From the NCBI GenBank assembly GCA_003550305.1, contig QKYT01000287.1, positions 1 through 64,000 of the forward strand: 64,000 nucleotides of DNA, written 5' to 3'. The notes beneath the pieces were generated by a model. The model had not been told where the DNA came from. It worked only from the letters and a program-made list of their open reading frames with translations, and made no database searches. This stretch comes from Glomus cerebriforme. Taxonomy: Eukaryota > Glomeromycota > Glomeromycetes > Glomerales > Glomeraceae. Of the stretch, positions 1 through 12,814 are shown one piece after another (within the stretch, counting starts at the first letter, position 1; each line of letters starts with the position of its first letter). Position numbers and translations under genes: made by a program.

Positions 1-11
1 AAAAAAAAAAA

Positions 12-1022
12 ATGAAGAATTATATCTTAATCTTCGTATATATGATTATTTATTTATCTTCAATACATTCAAATTGTTTTAAAATTTTAAAGTCAACACC
101 ATTTATTACTTCAAAAAATACACAATTTGGTCCATCAATTGAAGGAGCTTCAGTTAGTAAAGATGGAAAAGCATTTGCAACAGATTTTAATAATCTAACT
201 ACCAATATTGGTCAAATTACACCAAAACAAAAACTTATTCATGTTTCACCAATAAATACTACAAATTTTAATGGTATTAGATTTTTACCTTTAAGTAAAA
301 AGGATATTGATTCAGGTATAAAAAATGTTGCGTTAATTGCTAATAAGGATGGGGATGTAACGAAAATGATTGAAATGAATAATGGGATCACTAAACAAGA
401 AATTTTTTGTAAAGATGATAGTTTTGTTATACCAAATGATTTGGCCCTTTCAAAAACTGGTCGTATATATATTTCCGGACAAAATTTTACCAAAAATACT
501 AAAATCGGTGATGGTGGTCTTTGGATTTGTCAACCTGATGGAAAAGCAACTCAACTTAAAGTATTCGGAAGGACTAACGGTATTGAACTTTCACCTGACG
601 AAAAAACCTTATACCTCTCAGAAGCATTTAATGTAAATTTTACAGTAATTTCAAATAAAATTTGGAAATTCAAAGTTGATCATAGAACTGGACGAGTTTA
701 TTCACAAAACCTTTTCGTGGATTTCGAAAAACTTGATGGTACTCAATCGGTTGATGTTGATGGTATGCGTACTGATATTAAAGGAAATCTTTACGTAACA
801 AGAAATGGTGGTCAGGAAGTTGTTGTATTTACACCAAATAAAAAGGTTTTGGCTAAAATTAAAACAAATATGTTACATCCTGCTAATTTGGAATTTGCTG
901 GAAAGGAAGGTCGAACTATGTTTATTGTTGGAAAATGTTCTGATGATGAAACTAAAGGTTGCGTAGATATATTCGAAAATGATATCACCGGTAACGCATT
1001 CTCCGTCCTTAACCGTCATTAA
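12..1022 (+). CDS. Secreted SMP-30/gluconolactonase-like beta-propeller protein
   Basis: Single exon of 336 residues. The first ~21 residues (MKNYILIFVYMIIYLSSIHS) form a clear signal peptide, so the product is probably secreted or enters the ER. The body has recurring beta-propeller blade signatures of the SMP-30/gluconolactonase/LRE-like family: VIPNDLALSKTGRIYISG, GLWICQPDGKAT, NGIELSPDEKTLYLSE, VDVDGMRTDIKGNLYVT and HPANLEFAGKEGRTMFI. These fit a six-bladed propeller. In the family such enzymes bind a divalent metal and hydrolyse lactones or related esters; the substrate here cannot be told. The ATG lies 12 bases from the window edge after an A-run, and the signal peptide at residue 1 supports this start. 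Fold is confident, activity is inference. Confidence 0.85.
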   Translation: MKNYILIFVYMIIYLSSIHSNCFKILKSTPFITSKNTQFGPSIEGASVSKDGKAFATDFNNLTTNIGQITPKQKLIHVSPINTTNFNGIRFLPLSKKDIDSGIKNVALIANKDGDVTKMIEMNNGITKQEIFCKDDSFVIPNDLALSKTGRIYISGQNFTKNTKIGDGGLWICQPDGKATQLKVFGRTNGIELSPDEKTLYLSEAFNVNFTVISNKIWKFKVDHRTGRVYSQNLFVDFEKLDGTQSVDVDGMRTDIKGNLYVTRNGGQEVVVFTPNKKVLAKIKTNMLHPANLEFAGKEGRTMFIVGKCSDDETKGCVDIFENDITGNAFSVLNRH

Positions 1023-2113
1023 TGCTTCTGGCATGAACCAAATATATAAGATAATTTAAGATAATTTAAGATTAATTATAATAGACTAATTTAATTACCT
1101 AAACTTAAATAAAGTATCAATAGCACGTCTATTTTCTTACAGAATTGCTCTTTCGTTTGTTTGTGACATTATCTCTTCAATCTTTCGTTTATTTTAATGT
1201 TATGTTTAACTTTGAACAACATAAACCAGACCTTACTCAATCTATCATCAATTGTTTCAAAGTTAAAAAAAAAAATTCTATTGCCGTAATAAATAAGGAC
1301 TCCCGACTAATTGATTGGTTAATTTCACATTGAAAGATATCGAGTAATAAACTGTATATTGAAAAAAGATAAAGATATTGTACATATTCAATTCCCGCTT
1401 TTTGATGCTTGATTATAAAATAATTCCAAAATTCAACAAATTTATATGTTTATATATCTTTTGAAAAAACTTGTGATCATATGAATTTTGGGATAATAGC
1501 TCAAAGTGAACCCTTCATGCTCAATCACGTATTAATTGATCTTTTTTTTTTTGTAGTATTCTTCATTAACAGTTAACTAAATCTAAATCTAATTTAATGT
1601 TAAACCACTGCATTTAACATTCAATTTCTTTTAAACAACATTAAATATATCAAATATTTGGATCTTCGAAATAAGATATTTTAGAAAAGTAGCAATTATT
1701 ATAATTTGATTTGTACTTTACTTTAATAAATTCAAATAACTTTTCTCAAAACTGAAGTTTTACCTATCAAAAAATTCTCAATATACATTATTTAATACTT
1801 ATACACATTAATAAAACCAATCTGCATTTAATGAAAGCAAAAGTAAAAAAAAAAAAATTCAAAGTAAAAATCGAAACCATTAATATATTATACATTGTTT
1901 TTTTTTTTAAAAAAAAAAAAAAACTTATTATTCCAGTTGATTCAATAATATATTCATCGAATCATTAAAAGAAAAATGAAGAACAGAAAGTAATAATGCA
2001 AAATCATGTTCTACCATGAGTCCATGACTATTATCCCCCCAAATTGTTTTATTTGATGCGTACTTTGCCTTGAGTTTTAATAGTAACGTCTGATGCCACA
2101 TCACTGCCTGTTA
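1023..2113. other. Intergenic, no gene seen
   Basis: AT-rich spacer between convergent genes. It holds homopolymer runs around 1840-1925. A 62-codon open frame at 1145-1333 has no recognisable content and is not called. Confidence 0.6.
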
Positions 2114-3765
2114 TTATTCATCGTTCGAAGAAGTGGATTGTGAAGTACCTTTATCGGTGAAGTAATCCATATCATCTTCATCACTCGGCGTGTTATTATT
2201 ATCTTCATTTGATTCGCTAATTTTCTTAATTGTAATCGTCTTGTTTATAGCTTTTGATAACAATTCTTTAGCATTGATTTCGAAAATGTCATTTTTATCA
2301 TTTATAATTCCATGAGATTTTGCAATAGCACAAGCAGCATCAGGTTGTTGTTTAATAAACTCTTCAATAGCCATTTCAGCTACCAATTCTTTTGCAAGAT
2401 CTTTTGTAGATTTAAAAGCACCAAAAGTTCTTTTAAGAATTGGTACACGAAGAATAGCACAACATTTATCATTTTTTGACCAAGAACGAAGAAAATATTC
2501 AGTATTAATATGTTCACATATAGAAATAAAAAAGTTTAAAAGATGAAGATCTGAAGAATCATCAACTTGTTGTTGGTGATGATGTTGTTGTTGTTGTTGA
2601 TTTTGTTGATGATGTTTATTTTTATTTTTCTTTCTTTGACGACGTCTTTTCTTCTTTTCTTCCTTTTTAGTTTCATTTAATTCAGGTGCATTGCCATCCT
2701 CTACGTGATGTTGTTCTTGATGTAATAATTGTTGATGATGTTCATGATGTGGAGATACAATTTGTGGAGTTGGTGGTGGTGGTAGTTGTGATTGTGGTTG
2801 TGGTGGTGGTTGTTCATCTCGTTGTTGATAAAAATAATCGGAAGGGCGCGGTAATATAGGAAATCGAGGTTGTAATATTGATAAATTTTGCTGTGGAATT
2901 ACAGCAAAATGATTTCTATAAGCTTCTTGGCAAAGAAGATTTTATAAAGGAAAAAAAAAGAATGACGATTTTTTTTTTTTAAAAAAAAAGATTAGAAAAA
3001 AAAATTAATACATTTAAAAACATTTATAAGAAAAATTTTAATAATACAATAATATAGATCAGGATAATTCTGATTTGGAAGTTGATGAAAGTTGTCGTAT
3101 CTTGAATAATCTTCAATAGAAGTTGAAAAAGAAAGAGGAGGAGGAAGAGAAGGACGTGCCACTATTGCTGAAGGTACCGTTGATCTACTATAAGTAAATC
3201 TTGATGCAACATCATTATTATTTGATGATGATAAATAAGAACGAGAAGTAGTATTAAAAGGAAAAGGAGTAGAATAAACAGATAATGATGAAGGAGAAGA
3301 AAAATTTGAAGGGGTTGTGACAAATTGTTGTAAAGATGCTAAATTATTTTGTGTAATAATATTATCATTAATAATATTATTTTCATTAAAACTAATATTA
3401 CCAGGATTTTGATTTGTTACAGTAGTTACAGTATCAGAACCATTTGAAGCGAAAGAATATCGCGAAGAAGAACGTCGCGAGGGTATAAAGTTCAAGGTAC
3501 GTTGATCATAAGGAGGAGTATTATTAAACATATTATGATAAGAAGTAGAAATAAAACGATGTCTTCTCGGAATAAACCGACGAGAAGGATGATTATTATT
3601 AAGATTAAGATTAAATCTTGCTGCAGTGGAATCATTACGACTATATATTTGTGGTAAAACTGTGGATGATGACTGATAATGACGTGAAGTAGTTCTTGAC
3701 ATGTTGCTTATTATCAGACGTTGTTGTGGTTGAAGTGTATTATCATCAAATGTCTTTGGAGCCAT
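2114..3765 (-). CDS. Disordered Gln/Pro-rich protein with possible dsRNA-binding-like C-terminal domain
   Basis: Two exons on the minus strand: 3765-3048 and 2922-2114, with a 125-nt GT..AG intron; the joined frame is 508 residues. The first half is Ser/Asn/Arg-rich and looks disordered. A middle part is rich in Pro, Gln and His, followed by a basic stretch (KKEEKKRRRQRKKNKNK). The C-terminal part is ordered: FFISICEHIN, then EYFLRSWSKN and KCCAILRVPI, then TFGAFKSTKDLAKELVAEMA and IEEFIKQQ. This helix-strand-strand-strand-helix pattern, and the SxKxAKxxxAxxAxxxF-like last helix, resembles a divergent double-stranded RNA-binding motif. I do not recognise a named orthologue, and the domain call is inference. 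An acidic tail (SDEDDMDYFTDKG) ends the protein. Confidence 0.7.
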
Positions 3766-4340
3766 TTTATTTATTAAACGAAATTTTTTTTTTTTAATAT
3801 TTTAAATCGAAAAAAAAATAAACTTTTGTAATTATGGTTGATAACTTTTTTTTAACTCTTTTTTTTTTTTAAAGTCAACAATTTGGTTATTTATATAATT
3901 GAAAAAAAAATATATATATAAAATCAGACGAAAAAAAAAAGAAAAAAAAAAATATTTTTAAGGGATAATAAAAAATAAATAAATAAATAAATTTATATTT
4001 TTAAAAAATTTTAATATCAAATAAGCGAAATAAAAAAAATTTTGATAAATTAAATTGATGTAAAAGTTTGAAATTTAATGAATCGAATTTTATTTTATTT
4101 TATTATGTTTTTTTTTGTAAAAAAAAGGATTCAAAAAAAACAAGGAATTAACATTATATCACATACATTATATACTTTATATAACTGAAAATAACTAATT
4201 TTAAAAAATCAAATCTATTTATTTCTTTAAAGGTTAAAGAATATTTAAAATTGACGGTTATTTGGTGACATCATCGTAAGTAAATCGGTTTCACGTTACT
4301 TTCACATTTTATCACATGATACTGTATATTGGGACGTATT
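3766..4340. other. Intergenic/promoter region of the upstream minus-strand gene
   Basis: Very AT-rich spacer with A and T runs and a TAAA microsatellite near 3970-3990. No open frame of interest. Confidence 0.5.
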
Positions 4341-5045
4341 TTAAAGTTTATTTTTATTAAATAAATTTTTGGGATCGTTATGAGCGATAGAAACAAATTT
4401 TGTATGACGTCCTTGAGCGATTAATTTGCCATTATTCTTATTTTTTAAATCTACTGTAGTAAAAGCAAGAGTTTTACCAACTTTAACACATTCGGAATCC
4501 TATTAAAAATGAAAATACAAGTATAAATTAATCTTGTAAAAAAAATTAAAAAATTCTCCAAAAAAAAAAGTAATGTACCATGGTTATTATATCACCTACA
4601 CCGGCAGAATTTATAAAAGTAATATTTAAATCTGTGCTAACACCTGTAGAGTACATTCCTTTTGAAGCTATTGCTAAAGAACCTACTACATCGACTAATG
4701 TTGAAAGAAGACCACCATGAACAGACCCTAATCGGTTCTTATAATGAATAAGTTAATTAATTAATATCCAATTGAAAATTACATTGAAATGTGAAATTTT
4801 ATTTATTATTACCAAATGTACTTTTTCCACGGGTAATTCACAGGTAATTTTTCCGTCAATTGCGTCTGTAATACTCATCTAAAAATACATTATATTTATT
4901 TATTTATCAGTTATTTATTTTTATTTTTAAACAATGAACAAATTTTTTTTACCTTTCCTATGATATATTTATCAAACCCATCTTCATTTTCCATAAACTT
5001 TTGCCATACTTTACGAACAAAAGTTAATCTCGAAGGTATTGTCAT
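4341..5045 (-). CDS. Acyl-CoA thioesterase, hotdog fold (PaaI/ACOT13-like)
   Basis: Four exons: 5045-4953, 4878-4813, 4737-4579 and 4499-4341. Introns are 66-79 nt with GT..AG ends, and the joined frame is 158 residues, the usual length of the family. The hotdog core is clear: NRLGSVHGGLLSTLVDVVGS at residues 54-73 contains the HGG signature and the Asp (D69) that acts as catalytic base in 4HBT/THEM2-type thioesterases. GVSTDLNITFINSAGVGD follows as the central beta strand. Such enzymes hydrolyse acyl-CoA to free acid and CoA, as homotetramers in cytosol or mitochondria. No clear targeting peptide is seen. The start ATG is supported by frame and by similarity of MTIPSRLTFVRKVWQKF to family N-termini. 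Confidence 0.9.
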
Positions 5046-8000
5046 TTTTTTTTTCCGTATAAACCTAAAAAAAAAAAAAAATAATAATTTGTGTTGAACA
5101 AAATTTTGAGTTTAATAATTGTTATCTACACAATTAGAATAAGAACGATGATTGTTTGTTTTTTCTTGAATAATGGGGGGTTTTTTTTTTCTTGATTACA
5201 ATGTTTTCATTAATAAGGATGCAATAAGAATTGTTTTTTAACCAAAAAAAAAAGATTTTTTGAAAAAAAATCTTTTTTTTTTTAATTGAAAGGATTTATC
5301 GGGTTTCATGATGGTACAATCTAATCAGAATGTAGTGTATCGTAACATGTTACTCTTCCTTATGCAAATTCTTTTTAAGGTTTGAATTCGTTCGAAACAC
5401 AACAGTTTATGACCTGCATGTGACCATACATTTCTTGTTTGAAAGCAAACAGAATGAATGTCAATAAATAAGAAAAAGGTAAGTTTAATTATCAATTAAA
5501 TGTCCTTTTTGATTTATTCATATAGATTCTCCCCCTTTTTTTTTTCTTTCACTCTACTCCCAAAACCCGCTTGTAAATCTCAAGATAAGGGCGGCATCAG
5601 CTTAAAGCGAAGCCAGATAACCACCCATTCATAACCTAAAAATTATGTGCGCAAAATCTTTTGATGACGATTCTGCATGGGCTTAAAGCCCATGTGGTAT
5701 ATATTATAAAAATAACCACACACCCTTTTATTGAACCAAGTAATAAGTCATATTGATTATTAATAGTAATTTATAAAATTGTGGGACTGAAATCAAATGA
5801 CGTACAGTCACGTACTCGATGCGGCGCAGGATCCTTACTAATCTTAGTAAATCCGAAAGGGGGAGAGGTAGTACATTATTATTTATTATTTACATATATA
5901 TATGTCCTAAAAAAACAATTTCAAAAAATCCATCCCTTTTTAATTATCATTATAAATCAATATCTGATATTCAAGTATTTATAATGTACTGATGGAGGGA
6001 TATAACGATCTTTTTGTGTGTTTTTTTTAAAGAAGATTTTTATTTTTTTTTTTTAAACCAATGAAATTGAAATCATTAGTTTTTAACACACACATTTGGA
6101 AATTTCAAATGATAAAATAGAAAAGGGGGGGGTTTTGAATTTTAAAAAATTTCGGTGATACCAAATTCATGAAAAATTACCTGAACTTTTGGGATCATCT
6201 TTCTCATGATTACTTTTTAACGATCTCACGTTCGAAAAAACAAAAAAGTTATTAAATAAATAAAATAGATGATGTATATCTTATTTAGTCATTAAATAAT
6301 AATAGTTAATTTAAACGATACAATAGAATCAGAATAAACTATTGTTAATTAATTTATTAGAACAATATCATAATTTATTTTTTGTTTTTCTTTCCAAAAG
6401 ATTTAGGGAATGTTTTTTCTTTTTTATCACAAAATTTAACGAGAAACGTGTATATAAAATGGGATAATAAAAAGATTACATAATCATTTAATATTGTAAA
6501 TATTTATATTTTATATTTATTATATCATAATTATTATATTGTTTAAAAAAAGAAATAAAAATTTAAATGAATTTAATAAATGAACCAATCATTTCAAAAA
6601 AACATTCTTTTAATAGATTCTTTTTTCTTACTTTTATAACTAAATTAAAATATTTATTGTAGTATTAATGGTAACCAATCAAAATGATAGATTAAAAAGA
6701 AAATCTTAACAAACTGATTTTTTTTTCCTATAAATCGGAAAATAATATAATAATTTTTTTTATAGTTTAGGGATTATTTAGAGTTTATAGAAGTTTATTT
6801 TTTTAAAAAAAACCTGAAATCTTCGGAAAAATCTCCGATTAGGGACAACCTTTTTTTAACAAAAATTACCATAAAAATATATATATATATATATATATAT
6901 ATACAACCGAAACTTTATGAAAAGATATAGTATTAAATAGGATCAAATTAAGTAAAATCAGAAAGTTTAAATGTTTAAATAAAAAAAAAAAAAGGTTAAT
7001 TAATTATTAATGTAGTGTAGCTTTAATAAATGTTTATCCTGCTTATCTTTGAATTCTTTTCTTGGAAATTATAATAAAAATCATAAACCATATTTCATAT
7101 TAAATCTGTATAGCTTAATTTACGGATTGTTTATTAAATTTAACAAAAAAGTATAATAAATGTTAAACGTTTAATTATTTTTAAATTATTTATTATAATT
7201 TGAAACTAATTAATTATTAAATTTATTAGTTTTTTTTTTGACAGGTTGAAATATAAATACAGTATGTTAAAAACGATCAACCTTTTTTTTGTTGCACCTA
7301 AAATTTAGTAAAAAAACCACAAATTTATCAAAATAACAACCCATAATTGGCAACACAATGATGAAAAAAACAATGTCAACATATTTGTCTTGGTCTAATT
7401 TTTTAGGATTGATTTTCGTGCCAATAACGTTTCACTTTATTGAAAATATATGTAATATATGTAAATTACAAAAAAAGATCAACCATGAGAAAAGAAAAAA
7501 GAAAATTAGTATTTTATTAAATTTTATTACATTTTTTTGCATTTAATTAAAAACCAAACACGCGATGTACAAGAAAAAATAATAAAAAATAACTTGTGTA
7601 TTGTTAACAAAATGACAACCAATAATAATGATGATACATTTAATAATAACCCTTTCAAACTTACACGACAGGTTTCCTTGCAGCATAAATATTTGATTTG
7701 AACAGTCAATGCATCGTAAAATATATGATATGTAAAATGCATCATGACAGACTCCTCATTATTTTTTGCCAAAAAAAAAAAAATCATGAAACAAACAAGA
7801 AACGTTAATTCTAAGATGTTAAAATTAAGTTACCTTCCTTTTTTCTTTTTTTTTTTTTTTTTTTTTTTTTTTCCTTCTGCAAAAAAATTTATTCTGGCTG
7901 CATTGAATGAAAGAAAATCGTCTGTACATAAATAATAATGATACGTTTCCCCTTTATTTACCATATTGGTGAGTTTTGAAGTTCATGTCCCTGATCTCCA

Positions 8001-10236
8001 GCATATCATATGATCAATAAAAAGAGTCTTTAAATAGGTTCTAAATATCCGATTACTTGGCATTACTTTCTGCGCCGATAGATGATTTTCCTTTCTCAAC
8101 CAACATTAAAACCAAATATCAAAAATCTCTTTTTTTTTTTTCAAACAATCTCCTTTCCCCTAATACCATAAATAATAATTCTCATAAGTTATCATTACGA
8201 ATCAATTATCTTTAATAAGAAACCTAATAGTGAATTCCACGTGCATATGACCAAAATAAGAATCCTTTAATCCGGTTTTATTAATACATTTTGGGCAGAA
8301 TTTTAAATAATTCCTTACGGCTAATAAATAATTAATATATATAATTAAATAGTTATACAATAAATACATTTTCACGATACATGAAAGAAAACCTGTTAGA
8401 ATTGTATTGATGTTTAATGAAAGTGATACAAATACTTACAGACTGCAGTCTATTTATAATTACGTCCATCGAATTACGCATAACTTGCGCCTTTTTGTTT
8501 ATGGCGGGAGTTCGGGTTTTTTAAAGTTGAAGGTCCAATTTCCGAACCACAAAAAATCTAGTACTGTTAAAAAGCGTTCATCCTAAAAATGATCTAAATC
8601 TCCCCTACCGAATCAATTACCGTAATTATATTCGCCATAATATACATATTACATATTAAACCGGTTAAATTTAATTAAAAAAAACAAAAGTATTATAATA
8701 TATATATAATATAATACGGCTTTTATACCTGTTATGATAAATTTTAATTTTTGTCAAATAATAAATATAAATATTTACTGTACTCCAAAATCATTAAATA
8801 ATTACACACATTCATATACGCATATATGGCGACTACTTTAAAAAAAAAAATTGTAATATTACTCAAATTGCTTTTATCATGTGATACCCTTTTTTGTCAC
8901 TATTTCATATAAAAAGATGTACTGTCACACATACAAAGTTAAGGAAATTTATTCTTTTTAGGTTTGGATTTTGGAATACAACAACAATAACATATATATT
9001 TTTTTATTATATTATAAGAGGAAAAAAAAAAAACGAACCAATCTTTAAAAAATTTTCTTTTTGGTTTAGAACTTTTTTTTTTTCCCTTGTTAAAAAATTC
9101 TTGTGATATCAAAAAAAAAACATGTCATCATCTTAAACTTTTTTTTTTTAAACCGAAAAATTTTTTTTTTATATATTAAATTTACAGTTCCTCTCTATTT
9201 GCAAAAAAAAAAAAGTTGTTTCTCTTTTTTCGCTAAACAAGAAAAGTGATTTTGAAAAAAAAAGTACCGCAGCTCCTTTTTTTTTTTTTTTTATATATAT
9301 ATACATACAATTATATATAATATATACACTTTCGATTTGCAGCGGGCTGCCTTTTAGCCAGACTAAAAAAAAATAAAAAATAAAATCGGTAAAAATAAAG
9401 TATATAATATATTATTTTTTTAATTTGTTCATTTTTGTTATTATAATAAAAATTAAAATAAAAAAAAGTCCCTCCCTCCTCTCCTCTCACCCCTTTCATA
9501 ATATAAATCATAACATCTATTCGATATCCTGATTTCTTTCTTCTATTCCAAAAATTTTTGTTGTTGTTTATCTGCTGCTATTGTCTTCTATTTTAAACCA
9601 TATTATTTTTTTTTTTTTTTATAATTTCTCAGTATACAGTAGTAATTAACGCCTATCAAAAAAAAAAAATTTTTTTTTTTTCATTTTCCTTTTTTCGGAA
9701 CTACAAAAAAAAAAAAAGATTTATTCTTTTATTCTTTTCTAGTTTTGCTTCATTTTTCTCCAATCCAACCAATAACACGAAATATCCGCCGAGAGATTTT
9801 TTCTTTTTAAAAAAAAAATTCTCTCTCTCCGACATACTCTTTCACGAATAAACGAACCTATTACCTTTACTCTTTATTCCCGACGAACCAAATTAGTATT
9901 TCTCCACTAACCAAAAAAAAAAAACTCGAGGCGTATATTTCATTTTTTTCTTAACAAAAAACTTTTTTGAAGCTTTTGAAGTGGAACTGGAACCGAAAAA
10001 ATCTCGCGCAACAAGAACGTAAGAAAACGACCTAAAAGAGGAAAACTTCTTCCATCCTCTTGTAATAAAAACAAAAAATTTTTCCGTCCAAAAAAAGCAA
10101 GTTTTTAACGATTTTTTTTAAGAACCCTTTTTTCTTGTTCTCCCTTGAAGTGTTACCACTTCTAAACTTTCAAAACCTTTAAAGGTTTTAAACGTGAACG
10201 ATTAGGGAAACTCCTTTTAATGAACTTTATAACAGA
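5046..10236. other. 5.2-kb intergenic stretch without supported gene
   Basis: Only low-complexity and spurious short frames are seen. Items noted: inverted A/T hairpin near 5240-5285, a short perfect palindrome ATGGGCTTAAAGCCCAT near 5677-5695, an imperfect palindrome near 5829-5854 (GGATCCTTACTA..TAGTAAATCC), an AT dinucleotide run, and a pyrimidine-rich 5' region before the next gene. Confidence 0.5.
6878..6903. repeat. (AT)n microsatellite
   Basis: Uninterrupted AT dinucleotide run of about 13 units in intergenic DNA. Confidence 0.9.
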
Positions 10237-12814
10237 ATGTCAGTCAGACAACCACAAGTACCTTCTGCTTTTGAAATTCGTTTCAGTACATCAGATTCGG
10301 TGAGTATTTTTTTTTTTTTACTTATTCTTTTTTTTTTTCGTGTTTATTGATATTAAAAAGATCAAACTATAATAATATTTTTATTGACTTTTATGATTTT
10401 AGATACTAGAGGTTTTTGAAATACAACCGGACTCTAACTCACAAGAAAGAAATGTACCAGACCCATTTAAAAAACGGGACAAAATTCCAAGAAGTTCTGG
10501 TAGTTTGGAACAAGTTAATAATATAAACAACAATAATAATAACAATAATAATAGTGGTAATATCAATGGTACTATTGCCCCATTACGACATTCTATCACA
10601 GATTCTCAAAATTCTCCCATGAAAAAATCAAGACATCATGGTGAAAGTCCTTTAAAGAAAGGAATGTCTACAAATTCTGATCAGGTTTCTTCTTCTCTTA
10701 AAAAATCATCAAATGCTGTAGGACCTGAAGCAGATAAACAACAATTACGTGGTGGAAAGAATTCAAATGTTGAAAATTCAATTGGTAATGATGTGATTAT
10801 AACTGCAAATTCTACGGAACGAAAAAATACTTTGGATGATGATTTAATAATACGGAATCCTAATAAGAAACAACGACCAAAAATTGATGAAATTGCTAAT
10901 GAAAAGGAGAAAAGCAATTTGGGTAAAGCATTATTTAACCATCAAATTATGGACTTGAATGGAAAACCTGAAATGGTTAATTCCAATAACAAGAAAATCA
11001 TTTCAAAATCAACAATTAAGAATAAATTAATCAATATGCCGACAAATACAAATACAAATAATAATTATAAGGATGATTCTTTATCCAAACATGATGGTAT
11101 TGCAACTCCTCCTGATACACCTCCACGATCACCTCAAATGATACCTTCAATTTCACAAAAACGTCCAGAAGATGGTATAACGATTAAACAATTAACTTTA
11201 GACAAGTCACAACTTGCAACTCCTCCTCCATCTTCATCTGATTCATCAGAATTTAATGATGATTACATTTCAACGCAATCTACTCCTACTCGTCCTACTA
11301 GGATATCACAGACATCAAGAAAGAGAAGGGGATCGCGATCCCCGCAGAAATCACAATCAACTTTGTCTACAAAGAGATCAATTGAAATGAATGCTTTTCA
11401 ACCACCAAAAAAGTTGCAATATCCACGTAGTCGCCGATCTTCTTCAGTTTCGTCTACTGCTCAGGAATCTTTCACAACACAATCATCAAATAAATCAAAG
11501 GAATCACAACAATCACAACCAACTGTTATTAAATCTCGAATTCCACGATTATCAACATCATCGAAGGAAAGACCCGTTATTGCTCAAAAGGTATCTCAAG
11601 GGTCATTATCTTCACAGGGTTCCAATAAATTCAATGATTCAACTTCTCATCCTGTATCTTCCAAGTTGGAACCTCCTCGTGGTCTTAGATTAGCAACATC
11701 GAGACCAATAATTAATACTTCCTTTATATCTGATGTTGAAGCAGGATCAGAATCACCAACAGGTCAATCCCCAATAAACCATTCACCTACAAGTTATTCA
11801 TCAACAAGTAATACACCATCAATTCATTCAGTTCATCAAAAGAAATTTATTTCTCATGATGATGTTGTCATACCTACTATCGCGAAGAAACTCAAAATGA
11901 AAGGACAATTACATTCCAAAAATCATGATGCATTACTTGGTTATGAAGAATCTGAAGGACCGGAAGATATCTCTCCAACAACAGAAAATGGTTATATGGA
12001 TATCACGGATCAAGTTGTTAATCTATTTGATGATCCTATAAATAAATCACATAAAAAACAGTCATCAATCTCATCAGTTTCAAGTTCTCAACGTCGTCAA
12101 CGAAAGAATTCTACTACAGGACATTCACGCAATGATAGTAAAACTCATTACATCGCTCCTCGTAAACAACCTCAACAGACTTATGAAGAGACTCCAAGTC
12201 CTACGAATGCACAATTTGAGAATTCCTTTGTACATTCTGCACCTCATGATAATAATAATAATATTAGGCATAAACGTGGAAGATCTCGACGCGAGGAGTA
12301 CATAATTAGTGTTCGAGAAGATGATGATATAGAATTCATCGAACCTCATACTTCCATGGTAAATATAGTTGACATATTTCTTTATTATTTTTAATAAATT
12401 TGTTAAATAATTTATTGTTTAACATAATATTTTCTTGATTTTCTAGTCTTTGGTTCAGTCAGAACCACTCACAACTCCGACCGTGCAGATCGAAAGTCAT
12501 GACCAAATATATCAAGAAAAAATTGTTGAGGTAATTATTTTTCGAATGCATAATTATTGATTTTAATTGATTCAGTGATTTATAATTTTTATTTTATTTT
12601 TTTTTTTATATACATATAGCCTGTACCTGTACAGATTCCTGTTGTGCAAGAAGTAGAATACAATCTTAAACCTGTAGAAACAGTTCCTGCTCCTATTGTT
12701 ACAAACAGTAAGAAAAACAAAGATAAAAAGAAGAAGAAACAAAAGAAGAACAATGGTGATATGGATGATGATGATTATGTTCGAAAGTCCAGATGTCGTT
12801 GCGCTATTCAATAA
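10237..12814 (+). CDS. Long disordered Ser/Pro-rich protein with C-terminal CaaX box
   Basis: Four exons: 10237-10299, 10403-12358, 12447-12530 and 12620-12814. All have GT..AG introns and consistent phase, giving 765 residues. A short N-terminus (MSVRQPQVPSAFEIRF) leads into a long low-complexity region: an Asn run, many SP/TP sites (TPPDTPPRSPQ, SRSPQKSQST) and basic patches, suggesting phospho-regulation. The last exon ends with a lysine-rich stretch (KKNKDKKKKKQKKNN), an acidic patch, and RKSRCRCAIQ. The final CAIQ fits the CaaX prenylation motif, and X=Gln favours farnesylation in known substrates. The Cys two residues upstream could be palmitoylated. I infer a membrane-tethered signalling or polarity protein. 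No catalytic domain is visible and I do not recognise the family. Confidence 0.8.

Noticed and set aside
5670..5700. Perfect palindrome ATGGGCTTAAAGCCCAT as terminator or RNA hairpin
   Set aside because: Too short to support a function, and no adjacent gene end or RNA family.
7358..9511. Several 60-90-codon frames between 7.3 and 9.5 kb
   Set aside because: Composed of Phe/Lys/Ile/Tyr runs from poly-T/A sequence; no splice-consistent extension or recognisable motif.
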